Below are positions 45,881 through 54,947 of a stretch of 64,000 nt of DNA, one piece after another. The stretch's first letter is position 1. Every line of letters starts with the position of its first letter. The position numbers and the translations under genes are program-made. The notes under the pieces are model-generated. The model was not told the DNA's origin and searched no databases. It was given only the letters and a program-made list of their open reading frames with translations. The DNA comes from JADGNZ01 sp963715895 (GTDB lineage: Bacteria; Acidobacteriota; Thermoanaerobaculia; Gp7-AA8): positions 6,014,001 through 6,078,000 of the forward strand of contig OY970284.1 in assembly GCA_963715895.1 (NCBI GenBank), in the 5' to 3' direction.

Positions 45881-47304
45881 TGCAACTCTTCGCCACATTG
45901 CGCAGCCGCCTCATCGCCATGGTCGCGGCGCTGCTCGCTGTGACCATCGGCAGCGTGGCTGTCATCTCCACGCGCGTGGCGCACTACGAGATCCGCAAGT
46001 TCGACGTCGAGGTGCATGCCGGGCGCGCGCCGCGCATGCCCGCGGCAATCGCCGGCTATTACCGCGCGCACGGCTCATGGATCGGTATTCAATCGGAGAT
46101 CGATCGTGTGGCGCAGACTGCCCAGGCGGACATCCTCCTCTTCGACAGCGAGCGCCATCTCGTCGCCTCGTCGAATAAGGCTCTGCGCGATGCGCACCTC
46201 GATCTGTCACCCGGCGGGACCCTGACCATCGAACGCCGCACTCCGCAGGGACTTGCGCGTGAGCTGATTCGCGGTCCGCAGATGGTCGTGCGCAATGACC
46301 CGGGCGTCATTGTCGGATCGATCTTCATCCTCCCGCCGGAACGCGGGAATCCCGATCTGCCGGCAACGCGCTCGCTCGATCGTTCGTTCTTCTGGACCTT
46401 TCTCGGCGCGACGATCTTCGGGGTCCTGATGGCCATCGCCATCGCCCGCTGGATCAGCGTGCCGGTGGAGCGGCTGACCGCGGCGGCGCGGCGAATGGAG
46501 TCGGGCGATCTGGCCGTGCGGGTGGAACCGGCCGGCGGCGCGGAGCTCGCGGAGCTCGCGCGCGGCTTCAATGCCATGGCCGCGGCGCTCGACCGCAACG
46601 AAGAACAACGGCGGCGGATGGTGAGCGACGTCGCCCACGAACTGCGTGCACCCCTCACCAATATCCGCTGCGACCTCGAGTCGATGCAGGACGGCCTCAC
46701 CTCGCCGACGCCGGAACGGATCGCGTCGCTGCACGACGAGACCATGCACCTGGCTCATCTCGTCGATGATCTGCAGGATCTCGCGCTGGCCGAGGCAGGC
46801 AGGCTGGAGATCGACGCACAGCCGGTTGCCATCGCCGCGCTGGCGCGGCGCGCCGCCGCAGGCATGGAGACGAGAGCGCGCGAGCGCGGCGTCACCCTTC
46901 GCTGTGACGGCGGCGACGACGTTATCGTCCTCGCCGACGCCCGCCGGACGGTGCAGATCGTGACGAACCTGCTCGCCAATGCCGTCGCGCACATGGAAAC
47001 GCCCGGCGAGGTGCGGATCACCTGGGAACGGAGCGGAGAAGAAGTGATCATCCGCGTCGCCGACAGCGGTACCGGCATTCCGGCCGAGGAGCTCCCGCGC
47101 ATCTTCGAGCGCTTCTACCGCGTCGACGTATCCCGCTCCCGCGCCACCGGCGGCGCCGGCCTCGGCCTGCCGATCGTCCGCCAGCTCGTAGCCGCGCAGG
47201 GCGGGCGGGTGTGGGCGGAGAGTGAGGTGGGGGTGGGGTCGGTGTTTTCGTTCACGTTGCCGATTGGGTCTTCATCAGCGCTTCACAACTGCCGCGTAGT
47301 TTGA
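45880..47304 (+). CDS. Membrane sensor histidine kinase
   Basis: 474 residues with two membrane spans (~10-30 and ~167-190), a periplasmic sensor between them, HAMP (ISVPVERLTAAARRMESGDL), H-box (VSDVAHELRAPLTNI) and the ATPase domain (NLLANAVAHM, DSGTGIPAEELPRIFERFY, GGAGLGLPIVRQLV). Partner of the response regulator. The periplasmic region has no recognised ligand motif. Confidence 0.94.
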   Translation: MQLFATLRSRLIAMVAALLAVTIGSVAVISTRVAHYEIRKFDVEVHAGRAPRMPAAIAGYYRAHGSWIGIQSEIDRVAQTAQADILLFDSERHLVASSNKALRDAHLDLSPGGTLTIERRTPQGLARELIRGPQMVVRNDPGVIVGSIFILPPERGNPDLPATRSLDRSFFWTFLGATIFGVLMAIAIARWISVPVERLTAAARRMESGDLAVRVEPAGGAELAELARGFNAMAAALDRNEEQRRRMVSDVAHELRAPLTNIRCDLESMQDGLTSPTPERIASLHDETMHLAHLVDDLQDLALAEAGRLEIDAQPVAIAALARRAAAGMETRARERGVTLRCDGGDDVIVLADARRTVQIVTNLLANAVAHMETPGEVRITWERSGEEVIIRVADSGTGIPAEELPRIFERFYRVDVSRSRATGGAGLGLPIVRQLVAAQGGRVWAESEVGVGSVFSFTLPIGSSSALHNCRVV

Positions 47305-47319
47305 CGACAGGAGGCTTTC

Positions 47320-49167
47320 ATGAAGATTCTCATGTCCCTATTCGCGCTGCTGATCGCGTCATCGCTGGTCGCGGCCGAGCCGGTTGCACAAATCACCGCC
47401 GCGGTCGATAAAGCCGTGGCCGAGGATCGATTCTCGGGAGTAGTCCTGCTGGCCAGGGACGGGACGCCGATCCTGTCACGCGCCTGGGGGATGGCTGATC
47501 CCGCGAAAGGGATCGCCAACCGCCCCGACACGAAGTTCAATCTGGGATCGATCAACAAGTTCTTCACGCACATCGCCATCGGCCAGCTCGCGGCGGCGGG
47601 CAAGCTGTCGTTGAACGACACCATCCGCAAGCACCTCCCCGACTACCCGTCGCCGGCGGCGGACAAGATCACCATCGAGCAGTTGCTCCAGCATCGTTCG
47701 GGTCTCGGCGACTTCTTCGGGCCGAAGTTCCTGGCCTCGCACGCGTCGCTGCGGAAGGTGTCCGATTACCTGCCGCTCTTCGTCGACAAGCCGCTCGAGT
47801 TCGAGCCAGGCTCCGACCAGCGCTACTCCAACGCCGGCTTCGTCGTCCTCGGACTCATCATCGAAAAAGTCTCCGGACAGAGTTACTACGACTACGTCCG
47901 CGATCACATCACAAAGCCCGCTGGCATGAACGACACCGCGTCGTACGCGATCGACGAGAACGTACCGAACCGCGCGGCCGGCCAGACCAAGCGTGGCCCG
48001 GAAGGTCCGTTGCCGGCGCGGAAAAACAACGTCAACACGCTCCCGGCACGCGGCAGCTCGGCCGGCGGCGGCTATTCGACCGCCCCCGATCTTCTCCGCC
48101 TCTCGCAGGCACTTCTCGCGGACAAGCTGATGCCGAAGCGTTGGACGGACTGGCTCTTCACGGGCAGCCTCGATGGCGCGGGCAAGCGCAACATCGGCGT
48201 GGCCGGCGGTTCGCCCGGCGTCAACGCCGTGCTGGAGATCGAGCCGCCGTACACGCTGGTCGTGCTCTCGAACTACGACCCGCCGTCCGCCGAGGAGATC
48301 GCGCGCGAGGCGCGGAAAACGCTGGGGATCGGCGGCGATGGTGAACGCAAACGGCGCGGACCGGAAGGACCGGGTGAGGTGATGATCGGCGGCCGCGTGC
48401 GGATCCCGATGGATCTGACGAACCACGTACCGGTCATCGAAGCGAAGGTCAACGGCAAAGGTCCGTTCCGCTTCGCCGTCGACAGCGGCTTCGGCGGGAT
48501 GATGCAGATCAGCCCGGAACTTGCTCAGAAGCTGGCCTTGCCGGTGATCGGCGAAGCGATCACAGGTGATCCGAGCGGCAAGAATCAGAAACCAGTCCGC
48601 ATCCTCAGTGCCGAGTCGGTCGACATCGCCGAGCTTCACCTCGGCCAGGTCGAGGCCGGCGAGCAGAACGGCCGGCATCTCGACAATACCGACGGCATCA
48701 TCGGCCTGCACCTGTTCAACTCCCTGATCGTGACGTTCGACTACCCGAATGCACGCTTCGAAGTCGATGCCGGCAGCCTCCCACCGGCCGACGGAGCGAA
48801 GATCCTCTCCTACAACGCGGACCGCGGCATTCCCAACATCGAAGTCGACGTCGCCGGCGTAAAAGTAAAGACCGACATCGACAGCGGCAGCCCGGCCCAG
48901 CTCTCCATCCCCTTATCGATCGCCAAATCGCTCCCTCTCGCCGAGGAACCGAAGGTGGTCGGCCACGGCCGAACGGTCGGCAACGACTTCGACATTTACG
49001 CGGCGCCGTTGAAGGGCGAAGCCCACATCGGGGCGATCACGCTGACCGACCCTCGCCTCGATTTCGTCGAGATCTTTCCGGTCGGCAACCTCGGATTCCG
49101 ATTCCTGAAGGATCTGGTCGTGACGTTCGATCCGGCGAACCATCGGGTGCGGTTTGTGAAGCCGTAG
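47320..49167 (+). CDS. Secreted serine hydrolase fused to an aspartyl-protease-like domain
   Basis: 615 residues with signal peptide (1-19). Residues ~25-345 are a class C beta-lactamase/DD-peptidase fold with the serine motif SINK (77-80), YSN (QRYSNAGF) and LLQHRSGLGDF. Residues ~365-615 form a retropepsin-like region with two DSG sites (FAVDSGFGG, TDIDSGSPAQ). The combination would join ester/peptidoglycan-type and aspartyl peptidase activities in one exported chain. Located 15 bp after the kinase gene, so possibly in the same transcript. A 66-bp piece of its 3' part is repeated at 51025-51090. Confidence 0.88.
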   Translation: MKILMSLFALLIASSLVAAEPVAQITAAVDKAVAEDRFSGVVLLARDGTPILSRAWGMADPAKGIANRPDTKFNLGSINKFFTHIAIGQLAAAGKLSLNDTIRKHLPDYPSPAADKITIEQLLQHRSGLGDFFGPKFLASHASLRKVSDYLPLFVDKPLEFEPGSDQRYSNAGFVVLGLIIEKVSGQSYYDYVRDHITKPAGMNDTASYAIDENVPNRAAGQTKRGPEGPLPARKNNVNTLPARGSSAGGGYSTAPDLLRLSQALLADKLMPKRWTDWLFTGSLDGAGKRNIGVAGGSPGVNAVLEIEPPYTLVVLSNYDPPSAEEIAREARKTLGIGGDGERKRRGPEGPGEVMIGGRVRIPMDLTNHVPVIEAKVNGKGPFRFAVDSGFGGMMQISPELAQKLALPVIGEAITGDPSGKNQKPVRILSAESVDIAELHLGQVEAGEQNGRHLDNTDGIIGLHLFNSLIVTFDYPNARFEVDAGSLPPADGAKILSYNADRGIPNIEVDVAGVKVKTDIDSGSPAQLSIPLSIAKSLPLAEEPKVVGHGRTVGNDFDIYAAPLKGEAHIGAITLTDPRLDFVEIFPVGNLGFRFLKDLVVTFDPANHRVRFVKP

Positions 49168-49239
49168 TCAGCGTTCGGAGCTATGTGTGACTGTCACGAC
49201 CGCCGGCAGTCACACAACGCTCGTCGCCGGGTTTTCCGA

Positions 49240-50970
49240 TCAAATTGATGGTACCGAATTAGCTCGGCTTGCGACAGCAAGAATCGCATCCAAGGTCTCG
49301 CCAACTTCTGGATCTACCTCATTTATAGGCAAGTGCCTCACGAGAGTATGGAAATCGCTTTTCTGCATCAGGTCGGGAAGCCCAAGTTTCTGAAAAAATG
49401 AATGGAACACGGGGGTCAAGAATTCATCGCTTGCTTTGATCTCGCCTGAAAAAGGACCAGGTTTGTTGAGCTTCGCCAGCGCGTCGGTAATCTCACTCAA
49501 CGCCTGAGTCATAACATTTCGCAACCGCTGCCGCTCATGCCTCTCGAACAATGGACCCGCCATAACGCCAGTCGCCTGCGACTCCGCATAGGCCAAGAGT
49601 GCGATTCGTGACGTGAGATAATTTTCGATTTCGCGACGGCGCCAAGTTCGAATTTCCAATGGTTTAGACTCCTGCAAATCAACCCCCAGGCGGTCCAGAA
49701 CTGCGATACCGACGAGATCACCTTTCGCTTCTCGAAGTCCAAAAAAATGGTCTCTGGCCTTTTGTGGCTGATTGCCGATGTATTGGACCAATGGCCGCTC
49801 CAAGTATTTCTCGACGGGATGATGCAGAAGCTGCGCGAACGCTTGCAGAATGGCCAAGTCGGTCGAGCCCTCGACGTACAAAACCCAGCCTGTAATCTCA
49901 GCTTGGTAGTAATCCTCAAAACCGATCGATTTCAATGATTTGAGCAGTTGCGAACCGCGATCATCAATGCGGTGAGGTTTACCAACAAAAGCCACGACAA
50001 CATCTCGGTCTGCTGCCTCATTCAAGATAATTTCAGAGTGGCTCGCGGCGAACACTTGACAATCCTGCTGGGCTGCAACCTCGGTCAAAAGTTGATAGAT
50101 CTGTCGCTGCCGGAGGATTTCAAGATGAGCGTCTGGCTCATCGAGCAACAAAATAGAATTCGGATTGGTATAAAGGTGAGCCAAGAGCAGCAGGATTTGC
50201 TGTAGCCCTCGTCCAGCTGATGACAGGTCGAGACGGGTTCCCTTCGGTTCCCGATATGTCATGCTGATCTCGCCGCGTTCCAGTACGTAGTCGGGCGGAT
50301 CCAGAATCACGCCGAAGAGCTTTCGAACATGTTCTGCCAGCCGTCCCCATCGCTCTGGAGTGTCGACAAAAACCATGTAACAAAGGTTACGCAGAACGTC
50401 GGCAGTACGGCCTTCGCCGATTCGGACGTTTATTGCTCCTGGGTCGAGGCGTGTTTCGTTAGCCGCTAACCCTGACATCGGTGGCAGGAAGACAACTTCT
50501 ACGCCTCCCGCCGCTCGCGGGACAATCATTCGCGTTCCGTCAGTCGCACGGAGTGGGCGACAGTAAAACGACTCTTCATTTGCGTAGTCGAACTCGAACC
50601 CGCACGTCCAGGTTCCTTCGGACGTCACTCCCTCGACGATAATGTCAATCCTGACATTCTGTGTTTGCGTCTTGCCGTTGTGCTTTTGCACATCACGGAC
50701 GTGCAGATCCCGCCAGAGCAGATTCGTGCTCGGAACTGGCAGTGCGAATAGGTCTCTTCGGTTGATGGTCACCCCGGGCCTTTTCTCGGGGGTTTCCCGG
50801 CCTAACCGCTTCTCGTTCCAGCGTTTGAGTCCGACGTTCCAGAGTGTCAACGCCTGCAGAGCAGTACTCTTGCCCGAGTTATTTGGTCCAATGAAGACCA
50901 CGTTCTGCCCGAGCTCGATTCGAACGTCATCGAGTTTCTTAAAGTTTCTGATGGTCAGCGCTGTCAACAT
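49240..50970 (-). CDS. OLD-family ATPase/TOPRIM nuclease-like protein
   Basis: 576 residues. An ABC/SMC-type ATPase domain has Walker A GPNNSGKST (28-36), signature SSAGRGLQQILL and Walker B ILLLDEPDAHLE. From ~370 a TOPRIM-like domain follows (WVLYVEGSTDLAILQAF, GIAVLDRLGVDLQ). This is the class 1 OLD (overcoming lysogenization defect) layout; relatives act as nucleases in phage defence, e.g. GajA, but no GajB helicase or other partner is adjacent. GC is lower than its neighbours by eye and it is flanked by a partial repeat, so recent arrival is likely. Confidence 0.86.
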   Translation of the reverse strand: MLTALTIRNFKKLDDVRIELGQNVVFIGPNNSGKSTALQALTLWNVGLKRWNEKRLGRETPEKRPGVTINRRDLFALPVPSTNLLWRDLHVRDVQKHNGKTQTQNVRIDIIVEGVTSEGTWTCGFEFDYANEESFYCRPLRATDGTRMIVPRAAGGVEVVFLPPMSGLAANETRLDPGAINVRIGEGRTADVLRNLCYMVFVDTPERWGRLAEHVRKLFGVILDPPDYVLERGEISMTYREPKGTRLDLSSAGRGLQQILLLLAHLYTNPNSILLLDEPDAHLEILRQRQIYQLLTEVAAQQDCQVFAASHSEIILNEAADRDVVVAFVGKPHRIDDRGSQLLKSLKSIGFEDYYQAEITGWVLYVEGSTDLAILQAFAQLLHHPVEKYLERPLVQYIGNQPQKARDHFFGLREAKGDLVGIAVLDRLGVDLQESKPLEIRTWRRREIENYLTSRIALLAYAESQATGVMAGPLFERHERQRLRNVMTQALSEITDALAKLNKPGPFSGEIKASDEFLTPVFHSFFQKLGLPDLMQKSDFHTLVRHLPINEVDPEVGETLDAILAVASRANSVPSI

Positions 50971-51024
50971 TTGCTACCAACATACCCGACGGCGGCTCCG
51001 GAGCCAAGAGACGTCTCCTGGCAA

Positions 51025-51090
51025 ACGGTCAGCAACGACTTCGACATCTACGCGGCGCCATTGAAGGGTGAAGCCCACATCGGCGCGATC
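51025..51090. repeat. 66-bp duplicated fragment of the serine hydrolase gene
   Basis: Matches 48973-49038 with about five mismatches (ACGGTC..GCAACGACTTCGAC, GAAGCCCACATCGG). It is in the same orientation and on the far side of the OLD gene. The adjoining 50971-51024 and 51091-51178 hold no gene. Confidence 0.85.
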
Positions 51091-51178
51091 CCTCGGAACC
51101 ACCCAGATCCAGGCGTCGGCAACGAATTGCGGTTCGTACGAGTTCCAAGGAGTGTTGCGCGCCAGAACGAACGGGCGA

Positions 51179-51228
51179 CGATGGTTGCCGAGCCTTGGAC
51201 AACCAGCGCAGCCGGCCGTGCCGGCTTA
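51179..51228. repeat. Short interspersed repeat (partner 63891-63941)
   Basis: GATGGTTGCCGAGCCTTGG, then CAACC and the palindromic GCCGGCCGTGCCGGC. The same order of pieces is found at 63891-63941. Located at the 3' end of a gene in each case, like REP elements. Confidence 0.75.
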
Positions 51229-51912
51229 GCGTACCGAGGCGACGGCGCCGGCGACCTTCTGCAGGAACGCAGAGGTCGAGAGCCAGCTCTTGTCGGGGTA
51301 GTAGGCGAAGACCGGACTGCCGCCGCGGATGGTGTCGATGATCTTCTGCGAGATCTCCGGCCGCACGGCGGGACATCCCCAGCTGCGGCCCAGGCGGCCG
51401 AGCGCTTTCACCGCTTCCTGGCTGACGTACGACGCACCGTGCATGACGATGGCGCGGTCCCAGGCCATGTCGTTGATCCCCTCTTCCAGGCCGCGCAGGC
51501 GGAGCGAGTAGCCGTTGCCCCCTTCGTAGGTATCGGCGGTGACGAAAAGGCCGAGGCTGGTGGCCAGACTGCCGGGGCTGTTGGAGAAAAAGTTGGCGAC
51601 ATCGCCGCCGCTTCCTTTCCCATGCGCGACCAGCTCGCGGAAGAGCAGCTTGTGCGCGTGCAGGTCGAAGCAGAAAAGCCGCGGCTGGGACGACGGCAGC
51701 GAATAGTCGATGACGGTCAGCAGGTCGCGGCGGGAAACGAGCCCCTGGTCCTCGGCGCGCGTGGCCGCGGTCAGAGCGAGCTTCAGGACATCCGCGCGTA
51801 ACCCGGGAGCCTGCCTGACGAGCGAGGAGATGACGACGTCCGATGAGTCCGCCGCGCGCATCGGCACAGCGAACGCGAGGGTTACGGCGATAGAGAGCAG
51901 CAGTCGCTTCAT
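51226..51912 (-). CDS. Murein L,D-transpeptidase catalytic-domain family protein
   Basis: 228 residues: signal peptide (1-20, VPMRA-A), then a YkuD-like variant domain with RLFCFDLHAHKLLF, AHGKGSGGD, RAIVMHGASYVS and the catalytic RSWGCPAVRP. Such proteins form or trim peptidoglycan cross-links in the periplasm. The start at 51912 is the one that opens the signal peptide; a frame from 51966 adds unlikely residues. Divergent from the phospholipase D gene. Confidence 0.87.
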   Translation of the reverse strand: MKRLLLSIAVTLAFAVPMRAADSSDVVISSLVRQAPGLRADVLKLALTAATRAEDQGLVSRRDLLTVIDYSLPSSQPRLFCFDLHAHKLLFRELVAHGKGSGGDVANFFSNSPGSLATSLGLFVTADTYEGGNGYSLRLRGLEEGINDMAWDRAIVMHGASYVSQEAVKALGRLGRSWGCPAVRPEISQKIIDTIRGGSPVFAYYPDKSWLSTSAFLQKVAGAVASVR

Positions 51913-52007
51913 GATGGGTTTCCCGATTGGAACGTGGACGACAGATGATAACAAATAACCCGGCAAACTATTGCCAGGTGGTTCACCTCGTGCACAAGGC
52001 GGAGGGC

Positions 52008-53270
52008 GTGAAACCCGCCGCCCTTCTCCTTTCCCTGGTCGTTTCCCTGGCTCTGGCCGCCTCGGCGAACGCCGACGTTTTTCGCCTCCTCGATGACGAT
52101 CGAGACGCCGCGCAGGCCCGGGTCGATCTCATCCAGCAGGCCCGGACGGAGATCGATGCCGTCTACTTCCTCGCCCACAACGACCGCATCACCATCACCG
52201 CGCTGGCCCTTCTGCGCGAGGCGCGGAGGCGCGGCGTCGGCAACGTGCGGCTGATCGTCGACGCCAACTTTCAGCACATCCCACGCGCCGTCCTGGCCCA
52301 CCTGCGCGATGAAGGGGTGGAGGTGCGCGTCTATCACGCGCTGACCTTCCGCCATCCGAGCTGGCTGTTTCATCGGATGCACGAGAAGTTCGTCGTCGTC
52401 GATGAAGAGCGCTATATCGCCGGTGGACGCAACCTGGCCGAGGAGTACTTCGGGCTGCACAAACGCAACTTCGTCGATCGCGACGTCTACGTCGACGGTC
52501 CTTCCGCCGCGGAAGCGGATCAGCACTTCGAAAAACTCTGGGCCAGCAGCGACGTCAGCGATCTGCGGGTGCGCGTCTCCGCCGGCGAGAAGCGCAAGGC
52601 ATCCCTCCTTCTCGACGACGCCGCGCGCGGCAAAGGGCTGGAGGGCTTCGTGGCGCTGAACACCGGCCGGAACTGGTCGGAGGGGCAGAAGGACGCGCGG
52701 TCCGTACGCTTCCTTCACGATCCCCTCGGCGACGGTGACGGCCCTCGCATGGCCAGCCAGCTCGAAGAGGTGATCGCCGGCGCGAAGAGCGGGATCGTCA
52801 TCGAGTCGCCGTATCTCGTCCCCTCCGGCTCGATGCTCGCACTGCTCGAGAAAAAGCTCGCCGAGGGGGTGCGCGTGCGCATCGTCACCAACTCGCTTCG
52901 ATCGTGCGATGGCGCGCTACCGTTCGCCGGCTACATCAAATACCGCCGCCGCATGGTGCGCGACGGGATCGACCTGCGCGAGTACCGCGGGCCGGACACG
53001 CTGCATGCGAAGACGCTGGTGATCGACGGGCGTACGGCGCTGGTCGGCTCGTACAACATCGACCCGCGATCGCATAACCTCGACACGGAGGTGATGTGCG
53101 TGGCCGACGACGAAACGATCGCCCGGCAGTTGCTGGCCTCGATCGACCGCCACATCGACAACGCCTGGAGCGTCACGGTGACTGAGCGGCACCCCCTCGC
53201 GCCGCGCGCGTGGCGTATCCGCGCCTGGGCGGCGCGGTTGGTATTGCCGTTGCTGGAGGGGCAACTGTAG
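52008..53270 (+). CDS. Exported phospholipase D-family protein
   Basis: 420 residues from GTG 52008 (GGAGGG just ahead; frame open further upstream without conserved features). Signal peptide KPAALLLSLVVSLALAASANA. Two HKD phosphodiesterase motifs: HEKFVVVDEERYIAGGRN and HAKTLVIDGRTALVGSYN. It is like cardiolipin synthase/PLD enzymes that act on phospholipid headgroups, here in the periplasm. Single gene; an inverted repeat follows its stop. Confidence 0.9.
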   Translation: MKPAALLLSLVVSLALAASANADVFRLLDDDRDAAQARVDLIQQARTEIDAVYFLAHNDRITITALALLREARRRGVGNVRLIVDANFQHIPRAVLAHLRDEGVEVRVYHALTFRHPSWLFHRMHEKFVVVDEERYIAGGRNLAEEYFGLHKRNFVDRDVYVDGPSAAEADQHFEKLWASSDVSDLRVRVSAGEKRKASLLLDDAARGKGLEGFVALNTGRNWSEGQKDARSVRFLHDPLGDGDGPRMASQLEEVIAGAKSGIVIESPYLVPSGSMLALLEKKLAEGVRVRIVTNSLRSCDGALPFAGYIKYRRRMVRDGIDLREYRGPDTLHAKTLVIDGRTALVGSYNIDPRSHNLDTEVMCVADDETIARQLLASIDRHIDNAWSVTVTERHPLAPRAWRIRAWAARLVLPLLEGQL

Positions 53271-53279
53271 CGGCTTCGC

Positions 53280-53348
53280 CGCGTTGTCGGTTATCGGTTA
53301 TCGGTTCCGCGAACGAGTATCTACCGACAACCGATAACCGACAACGCG
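53280..53348. repeat. 20-bp perfect inverted repeat built of GGTTATC heptamers
   Basis: CGCGTTGTCGGTTATCGGTT at 53280-53299 is exactly complemented at 53329-53348 with a 29-bp loop. It uses the same heptamer as the array at 5484-5553. Sits 3' of the phospholipase D gene and could act as a terminator-like structure. Confidence 0.9.
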
Positions 53349-53373
53349 CTTTGCGAAGTAGTCTAATCACACC

Positions 53374-53721
53374 ATGTACGAAGGCCGGAAGGATCCCCTG
53401 CTCACCCCCGCCCAGTTTGCGAGGAGAGTGTTCGGCCATGCCGCCGTTGCGGCCGGCACGGCAGCGATCGCGTTGTACATCGGGATAGCCGGCTACCACT
53501 ACCTGGCGGGACTGAACTGGGTCGATTCGCTCCTCAACGCGTCGATGATCCTCGGCGGAATGGGTCCCGTCGATGGCCTGAAAACCGACGGCGCGAAGAT
53601 CTTCGCGTCGTTCTACGCCCTTTTCTCCGGCTTGATCTTCATCGGCCTCGTCAGCGTGCTGCTCGCGCCGTTCATCCACCGGGCCATGCATAAGTTCCAC
53701 ATCGACGAAGAGGGCACTTGA
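53374..53721 (+). CDS. Small three-span membrane protein
   Basis: 115 residues with spans near 20-42, 50-65 and 78-103. The core is VDSLLNASMILGGMGPVDGL, then GAKIFASFYALFSGLIFIGL. This text occurs in a family of small bacterial membrane proteins of unknown function, some annotated as potassium-channel-like. No selectivity filter is visible. Starts 25 bp after the inverted repeat. Confidence 0.75.
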   Translation: MYEGRKDPLLTPAQFARRVFGHAAVAAGTAAIALYIGIAGYHYLAGLNWVDSLLNASMILGGMGPVDGLKTDGAKIFASFYALFSGLIFIGLVSVLLAPFIHRAMHKFHIDEEGT

Positions 53722-53746
53722 CGCGGTTGCGCGGTCTCGCCGTTGC

Positions 53747-53841
53747 GCGGTCTCGCGGTGCGAGGTTGCTGAATTGCTTGATTGCTGAGTTCCCTGATTG
53801 TCACCTTGCCAGACCGCGCGACCCCGCAACCGCGAGACCGC
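53747..53841. repeat. GCGGTCTCGCGGT inverted repeat
   Basis: GCGGTCTCGCGGT (53747-53759) is complemented at 53829-53841. Further partial copies flank it (53722-53746, 53810-53828). A related string lies at 59082-59106 after the xanthine dehydrogenase operon. A decayed palindromic repeat family filling intergenic gaps. Confidence 0.8.
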
Positions 53842-53865
53842 GAGACCGCATATGCTGCGTCGCTC

Positions 53866-54405
53866 ATGGCACTGACCGCCACGATGTACCGCTTCAATAT
53901 TCAGCTCTCCGACGTCGATCGCGGCGTCTACGAGACGCTCGAGCTGCGCGTGGCCCAGCAGCCCTCGGAGACGCCGGAGTACATGCTGACGCGCGTCCTG
54001 GCGTGGTGCCTCGAATTCACCGAAGGGATCGCGCTGACCGAGGGGGTGGCGGCGGGCGATGAGCCAGCGGTGCTGGTGCGCGATCTAACGGGGCGCATTA
54101 CCGCCTGGATCGAAGTCGGCGCGCCGGATGCCGACCGGCTGCACCGCGGCAGCAAGCTGGCCGGGCGCGTGGCCGTTTATACGCATCGCGATCCCCGCAT
54201 CGTGCTCGACCAGCTCGCCGGCAAGAAGATCCATGGCGGCGAGAACATCCCGATCTATACCTTCGGCCGGGGATTCATCGAAACGGTCGCGGCGATCATC
54301 CCGCGGCGGGCCTCTCTCTCCCTGACGATCACGGAGCGCCAGCTCTATCTCGACGTCGATGACCAGTCGTTTTCGACGACGGTGGAGGAGAGAATGGTGG
54401 GATGA
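53866..54405 (+). CDS. yaeQ: YaeQ-family protein
   Basis: 179 residues with MYRFNIQLSDVDRGVYETLE, HPSET-like QPSETPEYMLTRVLAWCLEF and WIEVGAPDADRLHRGSKLA, the YaeQ signatures. YaeQ has a PD-(D/E)XK nuclease-like fold (E and WIEVG core visible) but its cell role is unclear. First gene of a four-gene overlapping operon with tag. Confidence 0.9.
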   Translation: MALTATMYRFNIQLSDVDRGVYETLELRVAQQPSETPEYMLTRVLAWCLEFTEGIALTEGVAAGDEPAVLVRDLTGRITAWIEVGAPDADRLHRGSKLAGRVAVYTHRDPRIVLDQLAGKKIHGGENIPIYTFGRGFIETVAAIIPRRASLSLTITERQLYLDVDDQSFSTTVEERMVG

Positions 54406-54947
54406 CCAGCTACTGCGAGATCGCCCGCGGGCATCCGTTCCACGGCCCGTACCACGATCGGGAGTACGGCTTTCCGATCACGGACGATGACCTGCTCTTC
54501 GAGCGCCTGGTGCTGGAGATCAATCAGGCCGGCCTGTCGTGGCTGACGATCCTGAAGAAGCAGGAGAACTTCCGCGCGGCTTTCCGCGGCTTCGACATCG
54601 ACCGCGTGGCGCGCTTCACGGCAAAACAGCGCGAGCGGTTGCTCCAGGACGAAGGCATCATCCGCAACAGGCTGAAGGTCGACGCGGCCATTGAGAATGC
54701 GCGCCGCATCATCCAGCTCCGCAAGTCGCACGGCTCGTTCGCGGCATGGCTGGAGTCGCATCATCCGAGGAGCAGCGAGGAGTGGGTGAAGCTCTTCAAG
54801 AAGACCTTCGTCTTCACCGGCGGCGAGATCACCGGCTCGTTCCTCCTCAGCATCGGCTACCTCCCTGGCGCGCATGAGGAGTGGTGCCCTGTCTTCAGGA
54901 AGATCGCCCGTCTCGGCCCGCCGTGGATGAAGGTCACAAATGGCTGA
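54402..54947 (+). CDS. tag: DNA-3-methyladenine glycosylase I
   Basis: 181 residues of the Tag family, which removes 3-methyladenine from DNA. Seen: YHDREYGFPITDDDLLFERL, EINQAGLSWLTILKKQENFR and residues for the helix-hairpin-helix-like fold; the zinc-binding Cys/His set seems incomplete at the N-terminus (CEIARGHPFHGPYHD). Overlaps YaeQ by ATGA and DUF4442 by 8 bp. Slightly short of E. coli Tag (187). Confidence 0.9.
   Translation: MTSYCEIARGHPFHGPYHDREYGFPITDDDLLFERLVLEINQAGLSWLTILKKQENFRAAFRGFDIDRVARFTAKQRERLLQDEGIIRNRLKVDAAIENARRIIQLRKSHGSFAAWLESHHPRSSEEWVKLFKKTFVFTGGEITGSFLLSIGYLPGAHEEWCPVFRKIARLGPPWMKVTNG

Noticed and set aside
47476..48711. 411-codon minus-strand frame
   Set aside because: Antisense to the serine hydrolase; arginine/alanine-rich shadow composition.
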